From: Actinomycetota bacterium
GTDB lineage: Bacteria > Actinomycetota > Acidimicrobiia > Acidimicrobiales > CADCSY01
NCBI GenBank assembly: GCA_019348555.1
Contig: JAHWJH010000013.1
Coordinates: 1 to 33,864, forward strand
Reading direction: 5' to 3'
Length of the DNA: 33,864 nucleotides
The translations under genes were made by a program, and so were the position numbers. Of this stretch, positions 26,999 through 33,864 are shown piece after piece. Position 1 is the stretch's first letter. The number at the start of each line of letters is the position of its first letter. The notes under the pieces are model-generated. The model did not search any database and was not told the origin of the DNA. It saw only the letters and a program-made list of their open reading frames with translations.

Positions 26999-28807
26999 TC
27001 ATCGTCTTCCATGGCGGGGCCACCGCAGACGCACGTACCGCACGATCCGCCATGCCAACAGCACCGGGGTGCCAAAACGGGCCCGCAGGGCAGCCGCGTC
27101 CAGTACGTACATGGCACGGGCGGCCTCGGCATGGGACCACACCAGTGGGACGTTGCCCAGGCTCTCACCGGTCTCGGGATCGAGCTCCTCGGACAGGAGG
27201 CGAGGAAGCCGGGCGCACAGTTCGTCGGCCCGAGCGCGCGCTTCATCGAGACGGCCCACGGTGGCGAGGGCGGACACCGCCCACCAGCACACTGGCAGGA
27301 ACACCCCCTCCTTGCCGCTGAAACCGTCGTCGCCGCCCGGCTGGTAGCGGTACAGGAACGGTCCAGTACCAAGGCGGTCGATGGTGGCCTGCACGAGCCG
27401 ATCGGCGCGCGGGTCCCGGCGCGAAAGCATCCCGAAGACCACCGCCATGAGCGCCGAGGCGTCGGGGCCGGGAGCACCGTCGTAGGCCTGCGGGAGGCCG
27501 CCGTCCCCGTCGATGGCGCCGAGGACTCGCTGGCGGATCGCCTGGCGGGCCCGCTTCCAGTGACGGCGACGGGCACGGGGCCGCCAGCCGCGGGCGATCC
27601 AGATGGCGCGGTCGAGACAGATCCAGCGCCCGATGTCGGCGCTGAGCAGGTCCCGAGGCTCGCGGAGCTCCCAGATCCCGCTGGTGGGCGCCGGCGTCGC
27701 CGAGGCCGCCTGATCGGCGGCCGCCCGCACCAGACGCCACGTGTCGTCATCGAGGCTGGCTCCGGTCTGCAGGTGCACGGAGATGCCCTCGAGAAGCAGT
27801 CCGAGGGCGTCGTGTTGCACCTGGGCCCCCGCATCGTTGCCCACCCGGATCGGCCGGGAGCCGGCCCATCCGGACACGCCCTGCACCTCGCGCTCGTCGG
27901 GGACCGGACGTCCACGGACGTCGGTTACCGGACTGGTGGGCGCCTCGCCGCCGTCGTTCAGGCCCACCACGAAGCGCAGGTACCGCTCCGCCCCCGAGGG
28001 GTTGCCGAGGAGGGCAGCGACGGAGATGCCCAGGGAGGCGTCGCGCAGCCAGCTGTAGCGGTAGTCGAACTGGCGGTCGGCGCCGGGCGCCTCGGGCAGC
28101 GACGTGGTCGGGGCGGCCACCACCGACCCCGTTGCCCGGTAGGTGCAGGCCTCCAGCACCGCCAGAGCGTCGGCCGCCCGCTCCGGGTGGTGGCGGGGCA
28201 GCCTGGTCCGCTCCAGCACGGACCTGCTGTCAGCCTCGACGGTGCTGAGGCGCCCGGCGAGGCGCTCGCCGTCGGGGTCGCTGAGCGCCACGTCGAGCCC
28301 GATGACCAGCGCCGCCCAGCTGCCCCTGGGGGCACGAAGGATGGTCGTGAGCGATCGCCCCGTGGCCTGCGACATCCCACCGGCGACGGTGACCACTGCG
28401 CTGTCGAGGAGACACTTCGGACCATCCCATGTTCCCCACGCCTGGTCGAAGCCACCGAGGGCCAGCTCATGGGTCACCTCCAGGTCGGCGTCGTTGGCTC
28501 GAACGAGGCGCACGAGCCCCTCCTCCACCAGCCCATCGCAGCACTCGATGTGAACGCCGTGGACGCGAATCACCGTACGGACCACCGAACCGGCGGGTTC
28601 GGCCGAGCGCTGCATCTCCTCTGCGCCCCGCCAGCGCGCAGCGGCGCCGGCCGCATCGAGCAGCGACCACAGTAACGGTGGCGAGTCGATCTCGGGCCCG
28701 CACCACCAGTCGACCTCGGCCGCGGGACCGATGAGGGCTGCGGAGCGCCCGTTGCTGATCAGGCGGTGCGCTGCCAGCGCAGGCCGGTGCAGAGCCGGGT
28801 CAGTCAG
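26999..28807 (-). CDS. Glycoside hydrolase family 15 protein, copy 2; non-canonical or uncertain start
   Basis: FDYRYSWLRDASLGISVAAL; GVFLPVCWWAVSALATVGR. The conserved N-terminus LISNGRSAALIGPAAEVDWWCGPEIDSPPLLWSLLD is encoded upstream of ATG 28615 in the same open frame. Confidence 0.8.
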   Translation of the reverse strand: MTDPALHRPALAAHRLISNGRSAALIGPAAEVDWWCGPEIDSPPLLWSLLDAAGAAARWRGAEEMQRSAEPAGSVVRTVIRVHGVHIECCDGLVEEGLVRLVRANDADLEVTHELALGGFDQAWGTWDGPKCLLDSAVVTVAGGMSQATGRSLTTILRAPRGSWAALVIGLDVALSDPDGERLAGRLSTVEADSRSVLERTRLPRHHPERAADALAVLEACTYRATGSVVAAPTTSLPEAPGADRQFDYRYSWLRDASLGISVAALLGNPSGAERYLRFVVGLNDGGEAPTSPVTDVRGRPVPDEREVQGVSGWAGSRPIRVGNDAGAQVQHDALGLLLEGISVHLQTGASLDDDTWRLVRAAADQAASATPAPTSGIWELREPRDLLSADIGRWICLDRAIWIARGWRPRARRRHWKRARQAIRQRVLGAIDGDGGLPQAYDGAPGPDASALMAVVFGMLSRRDPRADRLVQATIDRLGTGPFLYRYQPGGDDGFSGKEGVFLPVCWWAVSALATVGRLDEARARADELCARLPRLLSEELDPETGESLGNVPLVWSHAEAARAMYVLDAAALRARFGTPVLLAWRIVRYVRLRWPRHGRR

Positions 28808-28990
28808 GACCTACGGCCCCGGGCCTCGTGCAGGCCGTGCGGGCCTCCGGTACGACGTGGGGCACCATCGCCGCAGTCAACGCCGCCGCCAGCAGTCACT
28901 ACGAGGAGAACCGGCGGTGTTCGGAGCCCTGCTCCACGGTGATCCGCTGGACATCTCACCTCCCCTTCCCGCCGGCGGCGATGCCGCAAG
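28800..28990 (-). pseudogene. Decayed 3' fragment of a VKOR-family gene (paralog of 14929..15516)
   Basis: Conceptual frame EQGSEHRRFSS**LLAAALTAAMVPHVVPEARTA aligns to EQVSKHRKLCSWCLAASIASVAMVPQVLPEARLA; shared ATGGTGCCCCA(G/C)GTC(C/G)TACCGGAGGC. Confidence 0.8.
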
Positions 28991-29049
28991 TTAGCAACGT
29001 CGGGTGCTGGCTGACGGGGCGTCCGGCTGGCTTGGGCCCGGACCTCGCG

Positions 29050-29529
29050 TCAGTGCATGCGACGCAGGATAGGAAGCGCGAGCCACAGGGTGACGGCCAA
29101 GAGGAGCACGGCCAGGGTCACCGTGATGGCGACGACGCCAGGAAACAGCAGGTCGCTCACCAGGAACACCACCGCGACGAGGGCGACGACCAGGCAGATG
29201 ATGCCGGCGACGGCCTCGTGGCTGGCGGTCCGGATCAGCAGACGTTTGTCGTAGGGCTTGCCCCGGAGGCGGTGGTACGCGCTCTCTCCAACGAGACACA
29301 CCAGGGCCAGCGCCGAGGCGACGAACGCCACGAAGTACACCACACGGTCGAGGTCGCGCAGCTCCGGGAACCGGCTCGAGAACGGAACCGTGAGGAGAAA
29401 GGCCAACAACACCGCCACTCCGGGCAAGAGCACCCTCAACTCGCTGAGGACCTCGTCCAGTTCCCGGTCGAAGTCCTCCTCGGAAGTGGGCTTACCCCGG
29501 TACCCGGGGCTGGCGGGGTCCTGGCTCAT
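29050..29529 (-). CDS. DUF6328-like membrane protein
   Basis: LDEVLSELRVLLPGVAVLLAFLLTVPFSSRFPELRDLDRVVYFVAFVASALAL...GESAYHRLRGK. Confidence 0.8.
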   Translation of the reverse strand: MSQDPASPGYRGKPTSEEDFDRELDEVLSELRVLLPGVAVLLAFLLTVPFSSRFPELRDLDRVVYFVAFVASALALVCLVGESAYHRLRGKPYDKRLLIRTASHEAVAGIICLVVALVAVVFLVSDLLFPGVVAITVTLAVLLLAVTLWLALPILRRMH

Positions 29530-29851
29530 GGTCGCCTCCGGGGCTGGCGAGAAGAGAGTCTCCGGTGGCGACGTGACGTACGCCGCGGTGGTTGTTGCCG
29601 GCGACTCACCGGTTGGTCGCTCCATGGGTTTCGCTGGTCGTCGGGCCGAAGGCAACCGCCGAGTCGCTCGGTCAAGTTCAGCGCTCGCTGCGCAGGATAG
29701 AGACATCCGGTGACGGGTACGAAAACCGCCGAACCGGTCCGCCGTGCCGGGCGTTTCCTAACCCGACGTCTAGAGGAAGTGAAGCCATGGCCAGCCTCCT
29801 ACGTCCTCACGAAGTATCAGCCCTCAGCCTCCTCCCGGACCGGTAACGGTC

Positions 29852-30070
29852 GTGCCAGGTACACGCTCATCCCGCCTGCCCTTCAGTGCCCGCCAGTTGG
29901 CCGGCGTGGTGTTCCTCCTGATCGCCGTCGTCTTCATCCTGCAGAACAGGAGTAGCACGACTATTCGATTCCTCGGCCCTGAGGTCACGACGCCCTTGTG
30001 GGTTGCGTTGCTCCTCAGCTTCATCCTCGGGCTCCTTGCCGGTGGACTCTTGGCCCGCAAGCCCGGATGA
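29852..30070 (+). CDS. LapA/DUF1049-like small membrane protein
   Basis: FILQNRSSTTIRFLGPEVTTPLWVALLLSFILGLLAGGLL. Confidence 0.75.
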   Translation: MPGTRSSRLPFSARQLAGVVFLLIAVVFILQNRSSTTIRFLGPEVTTPLWVALLLSFILGLLAGGLLARKPG

Positions 30071-30088
30071 GCCCGGCTGACGAACACG

Positions 30089-31015
30089 GTGAGCATCCTG
30101 GTTGGGACGTCCTCGTGGACGGACCCGACCCTGGTGCGCGACACCGGCTTCTATCCGCCCGGCGCGAGCTCGGCGGAGGAGCGCTTACGTCACTACGCGT
30201 CGATCTTTCCGGTGGTCGAGGTCGACAGCACCTTCTACGCCCCACCGTCACCGGACGTCGCCCGACTCTGGGTGGAGCGGACGCCGCCCCGCTTCCGCAT
30301 GGAGATCAAGTCCTACGGACTGTTCACCGGTCACCCGGTACGACCAGGGACACTATGGGCCGACCTACGCAGGGAGGTGCCGGTCCAGTACAAGCACAAC
30401 GCCAGCGTCTACGCCGGGCACCTGCCTGGAGACGTGGTCGATGAGGCCTGGACCCGGTTCGATCGCGCGCTGAGGCCCCTCCACGATGCCGGCAAGCTCG
30501 GGGCTGTGGTGTTCCAGTGGCCACCGTGGTTCACGGCGAAGCGGGCCAACCGCGAGCAGCTGGAGGCCTTACGAGACCGGCTCCCCGACTACAGGATCGC
30601 CGTCGAGTTCCGTCACGGGTCGTGGCTCTCCGAAGGCGACCGCGACCGAACCCTCGAGCTGCTGGAGAAGTACGCGCTGACCTATGTCTGCGTCGATGAG
30701 CCCCAAGGCTTCAAGACGTCGGTCCCTCCCATCGTCGCAGCCACGACGGCAGAGCTCGCGCTCGTGCGGTTCCACGGTCGCAACGCTGACAACTGGCAGC
30801 GGAAGGGAATCACCGCGGCGGAGCGTTTCAGGTACCTCTACGACGAGGACGAGCTGCGGGCTTGGGTGAAGCCGCTCAAGGATCTGGCCGTGGAGGTGGA
30901 TGAGACGCACGTGCTCATGAACAACTGCTACCAAGACTATGGCGTCCGCAACGCCCACCAGCTCGGTTCGCTGCTGGGCGAAGGGCTCCAGCCGGGAGCA
31001 CCTGCCGAGGTCTAG
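30089..31015 (+). CDS. DUF72 domain-containing protein
   Basis: ILVGTSSWTDPTLV, FPVVEVDSTFYAPPSPDVARLWVERTPPRFRMEIKSYGLFTGHP, VEFRHGSW, NNCYQDYGVRNA. Confidence 0.9.
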   Translation: MSILVGTSSWTDPTLVRDTGFYPPGASSAEERLRHYASIFPVVEVDSTFYAPPSPDVARLWVERTPPRFRMEIKSYGLFTGHPVRPGTLWADLRREVPVQYKHNASVYAGHLPGDVVDEAWTRFDRALRPLHDAGKLGAVVFQWPPWFTAKRANREQLEALRDRLPDYRIAVEFRHGSWLSEGDRDRTLELLEKYALTYVCVDEPQGFKTSVPPIVAATTAELALVRFHGRNADNWQRKGITAAERFRYLYDEDELRAWVKPLKDLAVEVDETHVLMNNCYQDYGVRNAHQLGSLLGEGLQPGAPAEV

Positions 31016-31088
31016 GAGTCAACGGGCACGCGACCCTGCCCGCCGGAAATACCGGTTGCCGTCGGTGGGTGTCGGGGAGGTTCAGGCG

Positions 31089-31823
31089 GTGCACTCCCTG
31101 GAGCCGGCCACGCTCGCCGCAGCCTTGGCACTGACACTCGTGCACCTGACGGCGGGCAACCTCCGCTTGCTCGAGGGCATCCCTCGCAGCCGCTGGCTGT
31201 CGCTTGCCGGAGGGATCTCGGTCGCCTACGTCTTCGTCCACCTTCTGCCCGAGCTCCAAGAGGGCCAGGCCGCTTTCAACGACAGCGAGTGGCTGCCGTT
31301 CTTGGAGCGCGATGTGTGGCTCATCGCCCTCAGCGGATTGGCTGCCTTCTACGGGCTCGAGCGACTGGCACTGACGTCCCGGTGGCGTCGACGGGAGGAG
31401 TCGGGCGAGGACAGCACCGGGTCGGCGGCCTTCTGGGTGAGCATCGGGTCCTTTGCCCTCTATAACGGCCTCATCGGCTACCTGCTGCTGGAGCGAGAGG
31501 AGGATGGCTTGGTAGCGCTGACCACCTTCGCCTTCGCCATGGCGGTCCACTTCCTGGTGACCGATTTCTCGCTCCGGGAGCACCACAAGCAGGCCTACGC
31601 AGAGGTGGGGAGATGGATCGTCTCCCTGGCCCTGATCGCCGGTTGGGCGGTGGGTCTGGCGGTGGAGCTGTCCGCGGCCGCCATCACCGTACCGCTGGCC
31701 TTCCTTGGCGGAGGGGTCATCCTCAACGTGCTCAAGGAGGAGCTTCCGACCGAGCGGCAAAGCCGGTTCGGGCCGTTCCTCGCCGGCGCCAGCGCCTACA
31801 CCGTCGTTCTCCTCGCGGTGTGA
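31089..31823 (+). CDS. ZIP-like multi-pass membrane protein
   Basis: GGISVAYVFVHLLPELQEGQ, FALYNGLIGYLLLERE, AVHFLVTDFSLREHH, GGGVILNVLKEELP; GTG start after ggaggttcaggc. Confidence 0.65.
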   Translation: MHSLEPATLAAALALTLVHLTAGNLRLLEGIPRSRWLSLAGGISVAYVFVHLLPELQEGQAAFNDSEWLPFLERDVWLIALSGLAAFYGLERLALTSRWRRREESGEDSTGSAAFWVSIGSFALYNGLIGYLLLEREEDGLVALTTFAFAMAVHFLVTDFSLREHHKQAYAEVGRWIVSLALIAGWAVGLAVELSAAAITVPLAFLGGGVILNVLKEELPTERQSRFGPFLAGASAYTVVLLAV

Positions 31824-32007
31824 TCGTTCCTTTGATGCAGCCAGCGCCTGCGCTCGACGCCGCAAACGGTCGGGGGGAACCATTGACCGCTCCACCATCA
31901 CCGAGCAGCAGCACGACATCGAAGCTAGAACGGGGCGGATGACCAAGGACCTCCCTCAGGGCCCTCGGCGGGCGCCCGAGAGGCGATCCAGGCGAGTGGC
32001 GTAGCAC

Positions 32008-33372
32008 GTGCGGCTGTCCGTCAAGCTCGGTGCGCTGGTCGAGTACCTGCGGGGATCGCTGTGGTTTGGTCCTACCGTCGCCGTGGTCGTTGCGGTGGTC
32101 CTCGGCGTCGTGCTCACCGGCGTCAGGCCCTCAGAGGGCTCGCTCCTCGAGTCGTTGGCCTTCTCCGGCAGCGCAGAAGGCGCGGGTGGGATCCTCCGAG
32201 TCATCGCCACCTCGGCGATCACGATCAACACCCTCGTCTTTTCCCTGACGGTCCTCACCCTCCAGCTGGCGTCTCAGCAGTTCTCGCCGCGGCTGCTCCG
32301 CACCTTTCTCCGCGAAGGAAGGAACCAGGTGGTGCTGGGCGTGTTCTTGGCCACCTTCGTCTACGCCCTCGTGGTGTTGCGGGCCGTTCGCTCGGGACCC
32401 AGTCCCAACGAGCACGTGCCCGGCCTCGCCGTGACGGTCGCCTTCCTGTTCGTGCTCGCCACCATTGTCGCCTTCGTCGCCTTCATCGATCACATCGCCC
32501 AGTCCGTGCGCATCGACACCTTGATGAGACAGGTGGAGAAGGACACCCGATCGGTGATCCGCGCCCAACACCCCGAGCCGTGCCGCCCAGACGGGGAACC
32601 ACCCGTCCCGGAACCACCCGCCGACGCCGTGCCCGTCCCTGCCCGCCGTTCGGGGTTCGTGACCGCGGTGGCGATGCGATCATTGAAGCGACTCGCGCGT
32701 CGCCACGACCTAGTGCTGGCCGTGGTGCCGAAAGTGGGGGAGCGGGTGGTGGAGGGATCCCCGTTGGTCCTGGCCTGGCGAGGTCGGGAGGGTGACGGCC
32801 TCCCGGAGGCCGACGCCCTGGCCGAGGGCGTTCACGATGCCGTGGCGATCAGCTTCGAACGGACCATGCAGCAGGACATCGCTTACGGGCTGCGGCAACT
32901 GGTGGACGTAGCGGTGAAGGCTCTCTCGCCTGGCGTGAACGACCCGACCACGGCGGTGCATGCCCTTGGCCACCTGACCTCGGTGCTGTGTGTCTTGGTG
33001 GGCAGGGATCTATCTCCGCTCGTCCAAAGCGACGGTGACGGCGTCGCCCGGGTCGTCGTGCCGACACACGGGGTGAAGGACTATCTCGACTTGGCCTGCC
33101 GCCAGATCCGTCTCTATGGCGCTCGTGACACGGTGGTCACCGTGGAGCTGCTTCACCTGTTGCGAGACGTGGGCGGATGCGCGAGCAGGCACGAGGACCG
33201 CCGGGCCGTGCGGGACCAGGCGTTGATGGTGGTGGCGGCGGCCGAGAGGGAGGTCGTCGAGACCCACGACATGGACGCTGTCCGGCGAGCGGCTGCGGCG
33301 GTGGAGACAGCCTTGGCGAGTGCCGACGCGCGGCAAGGGCGCGTCCCCTCCGCTCAGATCGGAGTCACGTAG
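32008..33372 (+). CDS. DUF2254 membrane protein
   Basis: LRVIATSAITINTLVFSLTVLTLQLASQQFSPRLLRTFLRE...AIDHIAQSVRIDTLM-type region, DIAYGLRQLVDVAVKALSPGVNDPTTAVH. Confidence 0.9.
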   Translation: MRLSVKLGALVEYLRGSLWFGPTVAVVVAVVLGVVLTGVRPSEGSLLESLAFSGSAEGAGGILRVIATSAITINTLVFSLTVLTLQLASQQFSPRLLRTFLREGRNQVVLGVFLATFVYALVVLRAVRSGPSPNEHVPGLAVTVAFLFVLATIVAFVAFIDHIAQSVRIDTLMRQVEKDTRSVIRAQHPEPCRPDGEPPVPEPPADAVPVPARRSGFVTAVAMRSLKRLARRHDLVLAVVPKVGERVVEGSPLVLAWRGREGDGLPEADALAEGVHDAVAISFERTMQQDIAYGLRQLVDVAVKALSPGVNDPTTAVHALGHLTSVLCVLVGRDLSPLVQSDGDGVARVVVPTHGVKDYLDLACRQIRLYGARDTVVTVELLHLLRDVGGCASRHEDRRAVRDQALMVVAAAEREVVETHDMDAVRRAAAAVETALASADARQGRVPSAQIGVT

Positions 33373-33612
33373 GACTCCGCCCCCGTCCTGAGGTCGGCGC
33401 CCGTCTCTTCTGGAACGACCCCTCCCTTCAGACGCGCTCTCCCCCGGCGTCCCGTTCAGGAGACCTCTCCGTCTGCGGCGTCTCGTCGCCGTGCGGCTCG
33501 GATCACCGTCGGGCGGACCGGCGGGTTGACGACGTTGCCGTACCCGTCTTCGTGCACTCCCTTCGGTCTACCCTCTCACCACCGCCCTCGTCGGCTGGCG
33601 CAGTGTCGAGGC

Positions 33613-33864
33613 TCACGACTCGGCCTCGACCTCGACGCGAGCTAGCGGCTCGACCGTCGGGCCGTTCAGCACCTCCCCCTGGTGGGAGAAGCGGGAACCG
33701 TGGCATGGGCAGTCCCAACTGGTCTCGGCTGCGTTCCAGTGGAGCGTGCAACCCATGTGGGTGCAGGTGATCGATACCGCATGGACGATGCCCTCGGGGT
33801 CGCGGTAGGCGCCCACGGTTTGGCCATCGGCTTCGACGACGCCGCCCTGACCTCGTTCGAGGTC
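33613..33864 (-). CDS. Rieske [2Fe-2S] domain protein, C-terminal part (5' end outside window)
   Basis: CTHMGCTLHWNAAETSWDCPCHGSRF (CxHxGC...CPCHGS); frame open to the window edge. Confidence 0.88.
   Translation of the reverse strand, partial: DLERGQGGVVEADGQTVGAYRDPEGIVHAVSITCTHMGCTLHWNAAETSWDCPCHGSRFSHQGEVLNGPTVEPLARVEVEAES

Noticed and set aside
24832-27321. 829-aa plus-strand ORF, the longest in the track
   Set aside because: Runs antisense to the intact GT2 gene and then out of frame through DUF389; composition Arg/Gly/His-rich with no recognisable domain.
27011-28675. 554-aa plus-strand ORF
   Set aside because: Antisense to GH15 copy 2, which has clear family motifs.
28828-29700. 290-aa plus-strand ORF
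   Set aside because: Antisense to the VKOR remnant and DUF6328 gene; its N-terminus resembles the antisense frame of VKOR copy 1, which supports the pseudogene rather than a new gene.
30915-31946. 343-aa minus-strand ORF
   Set aside because: Antisense to the DUF72 end and the ZIP-like gene; low-complexity Gln/Glu/Arg shadow frame.
31939-32004. Possible micro-ORF MTKDLPQGPRRAPERRSRRVA before DUF2254
   Set aside because: Only 21 codons, Arg-rich, no conserved feature visible.
1-33864. CRISPR arrays, tRNA/rRNA genes, transposases, integrases, phage genes
   Set aside because: No regularly spaced direct repeats, no tRNA-like cloverleaf or rRNA sequence noticed, and no ORF with transposase, recombinase or phage structural motifs. 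A tool-based scan (tRNAscan-SE, Rfam, ISfinder) would be needed to exclude small elements.

Overview
High-GC actinobacterial chromosome segment; gene content suggests Acidimicrobiia or a relative (inference). No CRISPR array, rRNA, tRNA or intact transposase was seen. Left part: Mrp-type P-loop ATPase, DUF3107, two tandem ArsA-like ATPases (Rv3679/Rv3680-like), PHP phosphoesterase, PdtaS-like HisKA_2 kinase, LLM flavin oxidoreductase, WhiB1-like regulator, diacylglycerol kinase-like protein, receiver-only regulator and a CopZ-like protein with a CsoR-type operator. Middle: divergent GH1-like hydrolase, aldo/keto reductase, PhyH dioxygenase, GH15 hydrolase, VKOR-family protein and MarR regulator, then DUF3096, STAS, and an OmpR-type two-component system flanked by several predicted lipoproteins. 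Right part: RecQ helicase with a UvrD-like C-terminal module, tandem GT2 paralogs (one frameshifted), DUF389, a second GH15, DUF6328, LapA-like, DUF72, ZIP-like membrane protein, DUF2254 and a Rieske domain. Most notable non-obvious signals: (1) an unannotated decayed VKOR copy upstream of the second GH15, showing the VKOR-GH15 block is present twice, with the CxxC motif destroyed in copy 2; (2) that second GH15 has its conserved N-terminus in an open frame with no ATG/GTG/TTG start; (3) matching TTGCA-N3-TGCA(A/C) palindromes upstream of both marR and the VKOR gene; (4) a CsoR-like operator at copZ; (5) a start codon in a hairpin loop, with a second diverged copy of this leader about 160 bp upstream; (6) a one-base frameshift in a GT2 gene.
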